Assembly (NCBI GenBank): GCA_017501355.1
Contig: JAFVXA010000010.1
Location: 1 to 45,869 of the forward strand
DNA length: 45,869 nt
Direction: 5' to 3'
Source of the DNA: Oscillospiraceae bacterium
GTDB lineage: Bacteria; Bacillota; Clostridia; Oscillospirales; Oscillospiraceae
Position 1 is the stretch's first letter. Every line of letters begins with the position of its first letter. The notes below the pieces were generated by a model, which saw only the letters and a list, made by a program, of their open reading frames with translations, had not been told where the DNA came from and did not search any database. Position numbers and translations under genes: made by a program. Below, piece by piece: positions 22,849 through 32,020 of the stretch.

Positions 22849-25209
22849 TCAGACCTCGATCTGCTCCATGATGAAGGCTTCCACAATGTCGCCTTCCTTG
22901 ATGTCGTTGTACTTTTCGATGGAAAGACCGCACTCGTAGCCGGATGCGACTTCCTTCACGCTGTCCTTGAAGCGCTGCAGGGAAGCCAGCTGACCCTCGT
23001 GGATGACGATACCGTCACGCACCACGCGGACCTGGCAGTTGCGCTGGATCTTGCCTTCCTGCACGTAGCAGCCTGCGATGCTGCCCACACCGGAGACCTT
23101 GTAGACCTGACGGATCTCTGCCTGACCGATGGCAGCTTCGCGGAACTTGGGAGCCAGCATACCCTTCATAGCAGCCTTGATCTCGTCGATGGCATCGTAA
23201 ATGACGCGGTACATACGAACGTCCACCTTGCTGCGGGCGATGCTGTCGCGGGCAGCGTTGTCGGGACGGACGTTGAAGCCGACGATGATGGCGTTGGAGG
23301 TAGCGGCGAGCATCACGTCGGACTCGTTGATGGCACCGACACCGCCGTGGATCACGCGGACGCGGACTTCCTCGTTGGTGATCTTCTCGAGAGATGCGGT
23401 GACCGCTTCCACGCTGCCCTGCACGTCTGCCTTGACAATGATGTTCAGGTTCTTCATCTCGCCTGCCTGGATCTGGCTGAACAGATCATCCAGAGAAACC
23501 TTGGCAGCGGGAGCATTGGAGCGGGTGCGCTCCTCTTCCTTGCGCTGCTCGGCAAGCTCGCGGGCAAGACGTTCGTCAGCGACGGCGTTGAACACAGCGC
23601 CGGCAGAGGGAGCCTCGCTCAGACCCGTGATCTCCACAGGCACGGAGGGAGCTGCCTCGCTGATGCGCTGACCCTTGTCGTTGACCATGGCGCGGACACG
23701 ACCGACAGAGGTGCCTGCGATGATGATATCACCTGCGCGGAGCGTACCGTTCTGCACCAGCAGAGTAGCCACAGGACCGCGACCCTTGTCGAGACGTGCC
23801 TCGATCACGATACCGGATGCGGCACGGTTGGGGTTAGCCTTCAGCTCTGCCACCTCAGCGGTGAGGGTGACCATCTCCAGCAGGTTTTCGATACCGTCGC
23901 CGGTCTTTGCGGAGATGGGGCAGATGATGGTCTCGCCGCCCCAGTCCTCAGCGACCAGACCGTATTCGGTGAGCTGCTGCTTCACGCGCTCGGGGTTTGC
24001 CTGAGGCTTATCCATCTTGTTGATGGCGACGATGATGGGAATTTCTGCAGCCTTGGCGTGGTTGATGGACTCCACGGTCTGGGGCTTGATACCGTCGTCG
24101 GCAGCGACGACGAGGATGGCGATGTCCGTGCACATAGCGCCGCGGGCACGCATGGAGGTGAATGCTTCGTGACCGGGGGTATCGAGGAAGGTGATGGGCT
24201 TGCCGTTCACCTTGACCTGATATGCACCAATGTGCTGGGTGATGCCGCCTGCCTCGCCTGCGGCAACGCGGGCGTTGCGCACAGCGTCCAGCAGAGAGGT
24301 CTTACCGTGGTCGACGTGACCCATGACAACAACGACGGGTGCGCGGGACTCCAGATCCTCCTCTGCGTCCACGTGATCGTCGATGAGCTTTTCTTCGATG
24401 GAAACGACCACTTCCTTCTCCACCTTGCAGCCGAGCTCCATGGCGATGAGGGCAGCGGTATCGTAGTCGATCATTTCGCTGAGGGATGCCATCACGCCCA
24501 TCTTCATCAGAGCCTTGACCACCTCTGCGCCTGCCTTCTTCATGCGGCTTGCGAGCTCGCCGACGGAGATCTCATCGGGGATCTGCACGGTGAGGGGGGT
24601 CTTTTTGATGACCTCCAGCTGGAGACGGCGCAGCTTCTCAGCCTCTTCCTGCTTGCGCTTGCCGCTGGCGAAGGAGTTGCCCTTCTGCTTGTTGCGGAAC
24701 TTCTCCTTGCCCTGCTCCATATTGCGGCGACCGCCGCCGGAGCGATCTGCCATATCCTGCAGCTTCTCGTCGTACTTGTCCAGATTCACGTTGGTTGCCT
24801 TGCGGGTATCGACCACCTTCTTCTGGGGCACGCGGGAGACAGAAGTGCTGTCCTGCTGCACGGGAGCTGCCTGCTGGGGAGCGGGACGATTGCCCTGACC
24901 CTGCTGGGGGCGGTTGCCCTGTGCCTGCTGGGGACGGCTGCCGCCCTGTGCCTGCTGTGCTGCGGGCTTTGCGGCGGGTGCTTCTGCTGCCTTGGGAGCC
25001 TCCTTCTTGGGAGTCTCGGCAAAAATTGCGTCGATGGTGACAGGATGATCCTGGGTCAGACGCTCAAACACCAGTGCCAGCTCGTGATCCTCCAGCGCCT
25101 TGCCGGAAGGATAGGTTTCGCCGGTGTACTTGTGGAGAATTGCGGAAATCTCCTTTGCGGACTTGCCAAAATCCTTGGCAAGATCACTGACTTTATACTT
25201 CATAGCCAA
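22849..25209 (-). CDS. infB: Translation initiation factor IF-2
   Basis: 786 residues. An N-terminal IF2_N domain (residues about 1-55), a low-complexity Ala/Gln/Gly/Arg linker (about 65-125), a second IF2_N-like domain near 200, then the G domain with GHVDHGKTS (G1), DTPGH (G3) and NKMDK (G4), and C-terminal beta-barrel domains. It delivers fMet-tRNA to the 30S P site. I favour a TTG start at 25209 because AGGAGG lies 9 nt upstream of it; the in-frame ATG at 25203 would be 15 nt away. The GC-rich repeats (CAGGG/CAGCAGG type) in the linker coding region are compositional. Confidence 0.97.
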   Translation of the reverse strand: MAMKYKVSDLAKDFGKSAKEISAILHKYTGETYPSGKALEDHELALVFERLTQDHPVTIDAIFAETPKKEAPKAAEAPAAKPAAQQAQGGSRPQQAQGNRPQQGQGNRPAPQQAAPVQQDSTSVSRVPQKKVVDTRKATNVNLDKYDEKLQDMADRSGGGRRNMEQGKEKFRNKQKGNSFASGKRKQEEAEKLRRLQLEVIKKTPLTVQIPDEISVGELASRMKKAGAEVVKALMKMGVMASLSEMIDYDTAALIAMELGCKVEKEVVVSIEEKLIDDHVDAEEDLESRAPVVVVMGHVDHGKTSLLDAVRNARVAAGEAGGITQHIGAYQVKVNGKPITFLDTPGHEAFTSMRARGAMCTDIAILVVAADDGIKPQTVESINHAKAAEIPIIVAINKMDKPQANPERVKQQLTEYGLVAEDWGGETIICPISAKTGDGIENLLEMVTLTAEVAELKANPNRAASGIVIEARLDKGRGPVATLLVQNGTLRAGDIIIAGTSVGRVRAMVNDKGQRISEAAPSVPVEITGLSEAPSAGAVFNAVADERLARELAEQRKEEERTRSNAPAAKVSLDDLFSQIQAGEMKNLNIIVKADVQGSVEAVTASLEKITNEEVRVRVIHGGVGAINESDVMLAATSNAIIVGFNVRPDNAARDSIARSKVDVRMYRVIYDAIDEIKAAMKGMLAPKFREAAIGQAEIRQVYKVSGVGSIAGCYVQEGKIQRNCQVRVVRDGIVIHEGQLASLQRFKDSVKEVASGYECGLSIEKYNDIKEGDIVEAFIMEQIEV

Positions 25210-25270
25210 TAAAACGCACCTCCTGAATGGGACTATTTACAACTTTATAAACTCTGAGAGCAAAGCTCTC

Positions 25271-25933
25271 TTATTTTTTCACGGAACCTTTGCCCTTTTT
25301 CACCGGCCGGCTGTTGGCAAAGCGCACTTCGGCGGGTTTGCGATAGGGCTTCTTCGCGCGGGGCTTGGAGAATTTCTTCTCGCCGCCCTCGCTCTTGCGG
25401 TAAGCGGGCTTGGGGGAAGCCTTTTTTTCGCGGACGGGCTTCTTCTCCTGTGCAGTCTTTTCCGCGGGAAGCGTTACAATTCGTTCTTTCGTCGCGGGAG
25501 TGCCGTTTGCCTTTTTCTTCTTGCCGCTGCGCAGATTCTTCTCGTGCCGTGCCGCTTCCTCGCGGCGCTCCTGTGCGCGCTGCGCCTTCAGCGTCATCTT
25601 CTCGGCAGAGAGACTGTACTTGTCGGGGTCGATCTCTGCAAGCTTTTTGACGATGGCGCTGGCAAGACCGAGGTCAGTCACTGCCACCATGGCGCAGGAT
25701 GTGCGCCCAATGCAGCCGCCCAGCTCATCCTTCGTGCAGGGAATGGACAGCCAGATGCACTGTCCCGCGTCCGCGAAATGACGCACGCGGCGGAAGGTGT
25801 TCTCCGCGGCATCACCTGCCACGAGGATCACGCGGGCATCCCGCGCTCTTGCCGCTGCGCCGACAGGCTCTTCGCCAGCCTCCAGATTGCCGCCCCGCTT
25901 GGCGAGACCGATCAAACGAAGGATCTTATCCAT
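25271..25933 (-). CDS. ylxQ: YlxQ-family L7Ae-like RNA-binding protein with long basic tail
   Basis: About 220 residues from ATG 25933 (MDKILRLIGLAKRGG), overlapping the end of ylxR by 8 nt. The first ~100 residues are the L7Ae/L30e-like K-turn-binding fold (GLAKRGGNLEAGEEPV; ARDARVILVAGDAAENT; VAVTDLGLASAIVKKL). The remaining ~115 residues are a Lys/Arg/Pro/Ala-rich, probably disordered extension not present in the ~100-residue Bacillus protein. It sits between ylxR and infB as usual. RNA target and role are not established; it is presumably in ribosome or RNA metabolism. Confidence 0.9.
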   Translation of the reverse strand: MDKILRLIGLAKRGGNLEAGEEPVGAAARARDARVILVAGDAAENTFRRVRHFADAGQCIWLSIPCTKDELGGCIGRTSCAMVAVTDLGLASAIVKKLAEIDPDKYSLSAEKMTLKAQRAQERREEAARHEKNLRSGKKKKANGTPATKERIVTLPAEKTAQEKKPVREKKASPKPAYRKSEGGEKKFSKPRAKKPYRKPAEVRFANSRPVKKGKGSVKK

Positions 25934-26201
25934 GATGCGCCTCCATTTCCTTTTCCAGCGCGTCATAGACCGGCTCGGGAATGGCGGTCTCAAACGCACG
26001 CTCCAGTGCGCGGGACTTTCTTGCCCGCGCAAGGCAGGCGGGATCGGGGCAGAGATATGCGCCGCGTCCGGGACTGCGTCCGGAGAAATCCATGGAGATG
26101 TTACCCTCGGGAGATTTCACCACGCGGATCAGCTCTTTCTTATCCCGCATCGTGCGGCAGCCCACGCACTGCCGCTGGGGGATCTTCTTTACCTTTTGCA
26201 T
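25926..26201 (-). CDS. ylxR: YlxR-family protein
   Basis: 91 residues with the family core: QRQCVGCRTMRDKKELIRVV at the N-terminus and GRSPGRGAYLCPDPACLARA in the centre (two Cys-containing turns). YlxR (RnpM in recent work) binds RNase P RNA and other nucleic acids. The start at 26201 is chosen with GGAGG 10 nt upstream. That GGAGG forms a hairpin with CCTCC four bases later (26204-26217), which would hide the ribosome binding site. Overlaps ylxQ by 8 nt. Confidence 0.92.
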   Translation of the reverse strand: MQKVKKIPQRQCVGCRTMRDKKELIRVVKSPEGNISMDFSGRSPGRGAYLCPDPACLARARKSRALERAFETAIPEPVYDALEKEMEAHHG

Positions 26202-26236
26202 AGGGAGGCACACCTCCTTGTTGTACTGAAAACGAC

Positions 26237-27295
26237 TTATTCGCCGTCGTAGCTTTCGGGCTTGATGTCGATCTTGTAGCCGGTCAGGCGGGCAGCGAGA
26301 CGGGCGTTCTGACCCTCCTTGCCGATGGCGAGGGACAGCTGATCGTCGGGAACGATGACGCGGCAGCTCTTGCCCTCGGGTGCGACGATGACTTCCACCA
26401 CGTCGGAGGGAGCGAGAGCGGCAGCGACGAACTCAGCGGGATCTTCGCTGTAACGGATGATGTCGATCTTCTCGCCGCGGAGCTCTTCCACGATGGTGCC
26501 CACGCGCTGACCCTTGGGACCGACGCAAGCGCCGATTGCATCCACATCGGGATCGGCACTGGTGACAGCCATCTTGGTGCGGCTGCCTGCCTCGCGGGCG
26601 ATGGACTTCACCTCCACAAGACCGTCGAAGATCTCGGGCACTTCCAGCTCGAACAGTCTCTTCACGAGACCGGGGTGGGTGCGGGAGATGAGGACCTGAG
26701 GACCGCGGGTGCTGCGGCGGACTTCCACCACGTACACCTTGATGTGCTGACCTTCGGTGAGGACCTCGCCCTTGACCTGCTCGCCTGCGCTGAGCAGTGC
26801 TTCGGTTGCCTCAGCGCCGCTGCCGATGCGCAGGGACACTGCGCCGCTGCGGGGATCAATGCGGGTGACAACGCCGGTGAGAATCTCGTGCTGCTTGGAA
26901 TTGAACTCGTCATACACCATGCCGCGCTCAGCCTCGCGCAGACCCTGGATGATGACCTGCTTGCCGTTGCCGGCAGCGATACGACCGAACTCCACGTTTT
27001 CCACGGGGATGTTCACGATCTCGCCCATGCCGATCTTGGCATTGTAGGGACGAGCGTCTTCGAGAGTGATCTGGGTGCCGGGAAACTCGACTTCTTCGAC
27101 AACTTCCTTCTGCACATACATACGCAGTTCGTGCTTGGGCTCATCCACGTCCACCACCACGTTTTCCACACCCTCGTGGTCACGCTTGTAAGCGGTGGTC
27201 AGTGCCTGAATGATCTTGTTGAGCATGAACTCCTGAGAAATGCCGCGCTCCTTCTCAAGCATCGCGAGCGCCAGGAAAATTTCATCACACTTCAT
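26237..27295 (-). CDS. nusA: Transcription termination/antitermination factor NusA
   Basis: 352 residues, the compact Gram-positive form without the C-terminal acidic repeats of E. coli. N-terminal RNAP-binding domain (about 1-125), S1 domain (about 130-205; GVVTRIDPRSGAVSLRIG), KH1 (about 225-290; ACVGPKGQRV) and KH2 (about 300-350; LAIGKEGQNARLAARLTG). It binds RNA polymerase to modulate pausing and termination. It stands second in the operon after rimP, 43 nt away. Confidence 0.97.
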   Translation of the reverse strand: MKCDEIFLALAMLEKERGISQEFMLNKIIQALTTAYKRDHEGVENVVVDVDEPKHELRMYVQKEVVEEVEFPGTQITLEDARPYNAKIGMGEIVNIPVENVEFGRIAAGNGKQVIIQGLREAERGMVYDEFNSKQHEILTGVVTRIDPRSGAVSLRIGSGAEATEALLSAGEQVKGEVLTEGQHIKVYVVEVRRSTRGPQVLISRTHPGLVKRLFELEVPEIFDGLVEVKSIAREAGSRTKMAVTSADPDVDAIGACVGPKGQRVGTIVEELRGEKIDIIRYSEDPAEFVAAALAPSDVVEVIVAPEGKSCRVIVPDDQLSLAIGKEGQNARLAARLTGYKIDIKPESYDGE

Positions 27296-27338
27296 GGGTT
27301 TTCTCCTTTATATGATAATGTTTTTTGATTTTCTCTAT

Positions 27339-27794
27339 TTAGAAATCCGCACGCAGACGAACGAGGGCGATCTCCTGCTTTTCAAAGCGAAGGGTTTCCT
27401 TGCCGATCGCCACGGTCACCGCACCGTCCTCATAGCCGGCGAGGACGCCGGGGAACTCCTTGCGGCCGCCGCGGGGGGAATAGGTTTTCAGCAGAATGTC
27501 TGCGCCCATGAACTTCTCAAAATCGCTGGGGCGCTTGAGAGGACGCTCGATGCCGGCGGAGCAGACCTCAAAGGTGTAGCTTGCGGGGATGGGATCTGCC
27601 TCGTCCAGCAGGTCGCTGACCTTGCGGCTGATGGCTTCACAGTCGTTGATGTCCACGCCTTCGCTCTTGTCGATATACAGGCGCAGATACCAGCTGCCTG
27701 CCTCGCGCACATATTCCACATCCCACAGTTCGCAGCCCTGTGCTGCCACGGCGTCTGCCGCGAGGGCAGCCACCTGCTCGGTGATCTTGCTCAT
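27339..27794 (-). CDS. rimP: Ribosome maturation factor RimP
   Basis: 151 residues from ATG 27794, preceded by AGGAGG at 6 nt; an upstream in-frame ATG overlaps that site. Motifs GCELWDVEYVREAGSWYLRLYID and VCSAGIERPLK are characteristic, with the C-terminal SH3-like domain. It is needed for 30S maturation. First gene of the rimP-nusA-ylxR-ylxQ-infB-rbfA-nrnA-truB-ribF cluster. Confidence 0.95.
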   Translation of the reverse strand: MSKITEQVAALAADAVAAQGCELWDVEYVREAGSWYLRLYIDKSEGVDINDCEAISRKVSDLLDEADPIPASYTFEVCSAGIERPLKRPSDFEKFMGADILLKTYSPRGGRKEFPGVLAGYEDGAVTVAIGKETLRFEKQEIALVRLRADF

Positions 27795-27838
27795 AGATTT
27801 CCTCCTCATTTTTCTAACTGCGCTTTTCTAAAAAAGCC

Positions 27839-27869
27839 ATGAAAAAGAGTGGACCGAAGGTCCACTCTT
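27839..27869 (-). terminator. UUCG-loop terminator between znuB and rimP
   Basis: An 11-bp perfect stem (27845-27855 with 27859-27869); on the minus strand the loop region reads CTTCGG (stable UUCG tetraloop) and the stem is followed by TTTC, giving about five T in a row. It lies 100 nt after znuB and 44 nt before rimP, downstream of the predicted rimP promoter. Confidence 0.8.
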
Positions 27870-27895
27870 GATACTTACATCTTACTACTACAAGT

Positions 27896-27924
27896 AATCT
27901 AACACATTTTCTTCTGAAATGCAA
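27896..27924 (-). promoter_or_regulatory. Promoter of the rimP-nusA-infB operon
   Basis: TTGCAT (27919-27924), 17-nt spacer, TAGATT (27896-27901) on the minus strand. The hairpin at 27839-27869 lies within the predicted ~95-nt leader. Confidence 0.5.
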
Positions 27925-27969
27925 GGGTTTTCTTTGGAGAATCGGGGGATTTTCCTGCGAAAAAATGCG

Positions 27970-28788
27970 TCATTTCCGCAATCTCAGCTTGCTCAGCGCA
28001 AGAGCCAGCAAAAATGCGCTGAGATGTGCCACCACCACGGCAGCGCCCACGGGCAGGGAAAACAGATAGGATGCCGTGAGCCCCAGCGAGAAGCAGACCA
28101 CCGCCAGCACCGCCGAGGAAAGCACCACCGCGCGGAAGCTCTCGAACAGGCGCATGGAGGTGAGGGCGGGGAAGATGACGAGGGACGAGATCAGCATCGC
28201 GCCCATCATCCGCATACCCAAAACAATGGTCAGCGCCGTCAGCACCGCAAGAAGAGAATTGTACAGATCCACATTCATACCCGTTGCGCGGGAGAAGCTC
28301 TCATCAAAGGTCACGGCAAAAATGCGGTGATAGAAAAACAGGAACAGTGCCAGCACCGCAAGGGAAAGGGCGATGCTGAGGATCACGTCTCCCTTGTCCA
28401 TGGCAAGGATGCTGCCGAACATATAGCTTGCCACATCTGTGGTCATGCCCGTTGTGAGGGAGGTGACGAGGATACCGATGGCAAGCGCCGACGCGGAGAA
28501 CACCGCGATGGCGGCATCGCTGCCCATGGGGCTTTTCTCTGTCATGCGCAGCAGGAAAAATGCCACGATGATCACAACGGGGATGGAGAAGGCGAGCGGT
28601 GCCCAGCCGCAGGCAACGGCGATAGCAAGAGCGCCGAAGGACACGTGGGAGAGACCATCGCCGATCATGGAGTAGCGCTTGAGCACCAGCGGCACGCCCA
28701 GCAGCGCCGCGCAGAGGGACACGAGAATGCCCACGGCGAAGGCGCGGAGAATGAAGGGATAGGTAAACATCTGCAGCAGCATACTCAT
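27970..28788 (-). CDS. znuB: Zinc ABC transporter permease
   Basis: 272 residues with about eight membrane segments; ABC-3 family (ZnuB/MntB/TroC). Family regions: GVPLVLKRYSMIGDGLSHVSFGALA and MMGAMLISSLVIFPALTS near the C-terminal half. It forms the dimeric zinc channel across the membrane. Its start overlaps the znuC stop by 4 nt (ATGA), so the two are coupled. Last gene of zur-znuA-znuC-znuB. Zinc rather than manganese is inferred from the co-transcribed Zur-like regulator and the histidine-rich binding protein. Confidence 0.93.
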   Translation of the reverse strand: MSMLLQMFTYPFILRAFAVGILVSLCAALLGVPLVLKRYSMIGDGLSHVSFGALAIAVACGWAPLAFSIPVVIIVAFFLLRMTEKSPMGSDAAIAVFSASALAIGILVTSLTTGMTTDVASYMFGSILAMDKGDVILSIALSLAVLALFLFFYHRIFAVTFDESFSRATGMNVDLYNSLLAVLTALTIVLGMRMMGAMLISSLVIFPALTSMRLFESFRAVVLSSAVLAVVCFSLGLTASYLFSLPVGAAVVVAHLSAFLLALALSKLRLRK

Positions 28789-29495
28789 CGCACACCTCCA
28801 AATCGCCGTCCCGTGTCGGAGGCAAGAAACTCCTCCGTCGTGCCGTAGAACCAGCGTGTTCTGCCAATGTGCAGCACGTGCTTTGCTTCGGCGAGGGCGT
28901 TGTTCAGATCATGGGTCACCATCAGCACGGCGATGCCCTCTTTTTCGTTGAGATAGCGGAGGGTCTTGTACAGATCCTGCGCCGCAGCGGGGTCGAGACC
29001 CGTTACGGGCTCATCCAACACCAGAAGCTTACTGGCGGCGCAGAGCGCCCGCGCCAGCAGCACACGCTGCTGCTGACCGCCCGAAAGCTCACGGTAGCAG
29101 CGTCCCTGCAGCTCCAGAATGCCCAGCTTACCCATGTGCATCATGGCGGCGGAGAGCTCGGCGGCGCTGTAGGTGAAGCGGAAGCCCCGTGCGCTGAGAA
29201 AGCCCGACAGCACGATCTCCTTCACCGTTGCGGGGAAGTCCTTCTGGGACTGGGTCTGCTGGGGGAGATAGCCGATGCCGCTGAGCCTCAGTGCATCGCT
29301 GCGGATGATTTCGCCGCGGATGGGCTTCAGCAGCCCCAGTATGCTTTTGAGAAAGGTGGATTTGCCGCTGCCGTTTTCGCCCATGACGCAGAGATAGTCT
29401 CCGCTTGCGATGTCCAGCGTCAGATGCTCCACCAGTGCCTGCTGCTCGTACCCGAGGGTGAGATCGCGGCAGGCAAGAAGAATATTCTGTTCCAT
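28785..29495 (-). CDS. znuC: Zinc ABC transporter ATP-binding protein
   Basis: 236 residues. Walker A GENGSGKST, signature LSGGQQQRVLLARAL, Walker B LLVLDEPVTGLD and the H-loop VTHDLNNALAEA are all intact. Start ATG 29495 is preferred over an upstream TTG, with AAAGGA about 11 nt before it; it begins 1 nt after the znuA stop. It energises zinc uptake through ZnuB. Confidence 0.94.
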   Translation of the reverse strand: MEQNILLACRDLTLGYEQQALVEHLTLDIASGDYLCVMGENGSGKSTFLKSILGLLKPIRGEIIRSDALRLSGIGYLPQQTQSQKDFPATVKEIVLSGFLSARGFRFTYSAAELSAAMMHMGKLGILELQGRCYRELSGGQQQRVLLARALCAASKLLVLDEPVTGLDPAAAQDLYKTLRYLNEKEGIAVLMVTHDLNNALAEAKHVLHIGRTRWFYGTTEEFLASDTGRRFGGVR

Positions 29496-29496
29496 A

Positions 29497-30504
29497 TCAG
29501 GCAAGTCCTTTCTGCAGCGCTGCTACATTGCGCCACATCAGCGAGAGGTAGCTCTCGCCGCTGCGGTGATCTGCCACCGAAATGGTCTGGCAGGAATAGA
29601 TGAGGCAGGGCTCGGCATTCGTTGCCTCTGCGATGGCTTCCGCCACGATGCCGCTGCTGTTTTCAAGATAGTAGACGCAGGGGATGCTTTCCTCCCGCAC
29701 GCGGTCAATGAGATATGCCATGGTGGCGGCGGAGGGTTCGGTTTCCGTGGAGCAGCCGAGGAAGGCAGCGCGGTAATCCAGCCCGTATTCCTCGCAGAAG
29801 TAGAGCAGGGGGAAGCGGTCGGCGAGAACGATGAGATCGCGCTTGCCGTGTGCTACCGTTTCCCGCAACGCCGCATCCAGTGTTTCCAGCTCTGCGAGAT
29901 ACGCTGCGAGGTTGGCTTCATACACGGCGGCGTTTTCGCCGTCGAGGGCGCAGAGAGCTTCCGCTGTGACCCTTGCGATGGTCATGGCGTTGACGGGGGA
30001 GGTCCAGATGTGCTCGTCATACTCGATCTCATGGGCGTGGGGATCAAGCTCCTCGTGATGGTGCCCGGGGGCGTCACAGTCCTCGGCTTCATGGCTGTGG
30101 TCATGTCCGCGGTCAGCCTGCATCCCCTCCACCATCTGCTCCTCGCGGCGCTCCACCTGCTCCAGCATGGGGATCGCCATGCCGTGGTCGGTGACGGCAA
30201 GCACCTCGGTCGCCCAGGTCTCGTCCGCGCCGCCGTTATAGAGGAAGAGATCCGCGCGGCTGATGTCGATGATATCCAGAGGTGTGGGCTCGTAGCTGTG
30301 GCTTTCCCGCCCTGCGGAGATCAGCAGAGATACCTCGGCGCAGTCTCCCGCAATTTCGCGGGCAATATCATAATAAGGAAAGAGAGTGGCGACCACCTTG
30401 AGTCTGCCATCATCTTCTGCCTCATGGAGATCCGCTGCGCCGCAGGCGCTGACAATGGGGAGCAGTGCCAGCGCCAGCAGCAGGGAGAGCATTCTCTTAC
30501 GCAT
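29497..30504 (-). CDS. znuA: Zinc-binding lipoprotein (cluster A-1 binding protein)
   Basis: 335 residues from ATG 30504, with GGGAGG 6 nt upstream and an 8-nt overlap with the zur stop. Lipoprotein signal with lipobox VSAC (Cys at residue 19). ZnuA-type fold (VVATLFPYYDIAREIAG; SHSYEPTP metal His). A His/Asp/Glu-rich loop (HDHSHEAEDCDAPGHHH, then HAHE) near residues 115-145 is typical of zinc-specific members. The upstream part of the open frame is inside zur and is discarded. Confidence 0.93.
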   Translation of the reverse strand: MRKRMLSLLLALALLPIVSACGAADLHEAEDDGRLKVVATLFPYYDIAREIAGDCAEVSLLISAGRESHSYEPTPLDIIDISRADLFLYNGGADETWATEVLAVTDHGMAIPMLEQVERREEQMVEGMQADRGHDHSHEAEDCDAPGHHHEELDPHAHEIEYDEHIWTSPVNAMTIARVTAEALCALDGENAAVYEANLAAYLAELETLDAALRETVAHGKRDLIVLADRFPLLYFCEEYGLDYRAAFLGCSTETEPSAATMAYLIDRVREESIPCVYYLENSSGIVAEAIAEATNAEPCLIYSCQTISVADHRSGESYLSLMWRNVAALQKGLA

Positions 30505-30904
30505 GGCTTGCCTCCCCGCAGCTGCCGCAGACCCCGTACAGCATGGTGCGGCGGGGATTGATGGCAAAGTGATGACTGCTGGAAAGATGGTCATACAGCG
30601 GCGCAAGCTGCAGACAGTCCACGTGACTGATGCGCCCGCACTGCTCGCATTTGAGCAGAAAGCAGTCGTGGTCATCCTGATCGCAGCGCTGCCAGCAGGC
30701 ACCCTCCTCCGTGGCGATGCGCTGCAGCATACCGCTCTTTTCCAGTTTTTCCAGCTGGCGGTAAATGGTGGCAAGCCCCACCTTTTCTCCTGCGGCGCGG
30801 AGGGCATCGGAGAGCTCTGCGGCGGTGAAGCAGCTGCTTTGTTCGGACACAAAGGCAAGGATCGCCTTGTGCTGCTGGGTCAGATAGGTCTTGGGCGTTG
30901 CCAT
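30497..30904 (-). CDS. zur: Fur-family zinc uptake regulator
   Basis: 135 residues. N-terminal winged helix (FTAAELSDALRAAGEKVGLATIYRQLEKLEKSGML), then a dimerisation/metal domain with two CXXC pairs (CEQC and CGSC, structural zinc) and a His-rich sensing segment (SSSHHFAINP). It represses at high zinc. Because the next three genes are a zinc importer and the promoter carries a palindrome, Zur is the best family member; Fur or PerR are less likely. Autoregulated, by position. Confidence 0.9.
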   Translation of the reverse strand: MATPKTYLTQQHKAILAFVSEQSSCFTAAELSDALRAAGEKVGLATIYRQLEKLEKSGMLQRIATEEGACWQRCDQDDHDCFLLKCEQCGRISHVDCLQLAPLYDHLSSSHHFAINPRRTMLYGVCGSCGEASHA

Positions 30905-30917
30905 GGGCAGCCTCCTG

Positions 30918-30944
30918 ATTTGAAAATGAAAGTCATTTTCAAAT
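30918..30944. promoter_or_regulatory. Candidate Zur operator
   Basis: Perfect palindrome with 12-bp arms around AAG: TTTGAAAATGA (30919-30929) and TCATTTTCAAA (30933-30943), plus a flanking A/T pair. The TGAAAATGA...TCATTTTCA pattern resembles Fur/Zur boxes. It overlaps the -10 end and the expected start of transcription of the zur promoter. Confidence 0.75.
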
Positions 30945-30970
30945 TATAGCGGTGATTTTACCCTTGTCAA
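30943..30970 (-). promoter_or_regulatory. Promoter of zur-znuACB
   Basis: Perfect consensus hexamers TTGACA (30965-30970) and TATAAT (30943-30948) with a 16-nt spacer on the minus strand. Such a strong core promoter fits one that is mainly controlled by a repressor. Confidence 0.9.
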
Positions 30971-30977
30971 GCGCCGC

Positions 30978-31006
30978 TTGCAAAAAAAGGGGAAACATAT
31001 TATAAT
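30978..31006 (+). promoter_or_regulatory. Promoter of the nucleotidyltransferase gene
   Basis: TTGCAA (30978-30983), 17-nt spacer, TATAAT (31001-31006), diverging from the zur promoter. Confidence 0.75.
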
Positions 31007-31049
31007 AAGCCAATAAAAAGATATCCGAGGGGAACGAGGTGGAACAAAG

Positions 31050-31973
31050 ATGAAGGCTTCTCTGGTGATCATGGCGGCGGGCATGGGTTCCCGCTACGGC
31101 GGCAACAAGCAGATCGACGGCGTGGGTCCGAGCGGCGAAATGCTGATGGAATACTCCATCTTCGACGCCGTCCGCGCGGGTTTTGAAAAAGTGGTGCTCA
31201 TCATCAAGCCCGAGATCGAGGAACTGGTGCGGGGCATGGTGGGAGACCTGCTGGCGAGTCTCCGCACGGCAGAGGGGAAAGAGATCGAGGTCTGCTATGT
31301 CTACCAGACCCTTGAGAGCATCCCTGCGTTTTACACCGTTTCCGCAGAGCGAACCAAGCCCTTCGGCACCTGCCATGCGCTGCTGTGCGCAAGGGATGCG
31401 GTTCGGGAACCCTTTATTGTCATCAATGCGGATGATTATTATGGTGTGGATGCTTTCCAAACCGCCTACGAGGCGCTGCAGCGTATACCTGCGGAGCATT
31501 ACGCCGCCATGGTGGGCTATCACCTCAGCAAGACCATCAGCGAGTATGGCGCGGTGACCCGCGGCATCTGCATGACTGAGGGAAATGATCTGAAAACGGT
31601 GGTGGAGACCTATCAGTTGCGCCGCTGCGCCGACGGACTGATCCACGATACCTCGGGCGGCGAAGGCGGTCCTGTGCATGAGGAGACGGCGGTGGTGTCC
31701 ATGAATTTCTGGTGTTTTACACCCTGGATCTTCGGAAAGCTTGAAAGCTACTTCCACGATTTCCTCCGCGCCCTTCCTGCAGACAGCGTTAAGGGCGAGT
31801 GCCTGCTTCCTACCATGGTGGACGATTTCCTCCATCGCGGTGAGCTGAGGGTGGAGGTGCTGCGCTCGGAGGAGCGCTGGTTCGGTGTGACCTATCGCGA
31901 GGATAGACCCATCGTACAGGCAGATCTTCGCGAGCTGCACGAAAAAGGTGTCTATCCCCCGTCCCTTGCCTGA
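31050..31973 (+). CDS. Sugar-phosphate nucleotidyltransferase family protein
   Basis: 307 residues. N-terminal NTP-transferase signature LVIMAAGMGSRYGGNKQ, with the Gly-rich nucleotide loop and Arg/Lys, then a central metal-site motif INADDYYG. The family joins NTP to a sugar phosphate, but this group has no assigned substrate that I can name. Lacks the C-terminal left-handed beta-helix of GlmU or GlgC. Start ATG 31050 with a GAGGTGGA-type site. It is followed by a small unknown gene and a PHP phosphatase in the same direction. Confidence 0.85.
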   Translation: MKASLVIMAAGMGSRYGGNKQIDGVGPSGEMLMEYSIFDAVRAGFEKVVLIIKPEIEELVRGMVGDLLASLRTAEGKEIEVCYVYQTLESIPAFYTVSAERTKPFGTCHALLCARDAVREPFIVINADDYYGVDAFQTAYEALQRIPAEHYAAMVGYHLSKTISEYGAVTRGICMTEGNDLKTVVETYQLRRCADGLIHDTSGGEGGPVHEETAVVSMNFWCFTPWIFGKLESYFHDFLRALPADSVKGECLLPTMVDDFLHRGELRVEVLRSEERWFGVTYREDRPIVQADLRELHEKGVYPPSLA

Positions 31974-32020
31974 AAAACGGATCTGCTTCCTGCGCATACT
32001 ATGGGCAGGAGGTGAGCGCT

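Noticed and set aside
29497-30858. ZnuA read as a 453-residue protein
   Set aside because: The first 118 codons lie inside zur in another frame; the lipoprotein signal and ribosome binding site mark 30504 as the start.
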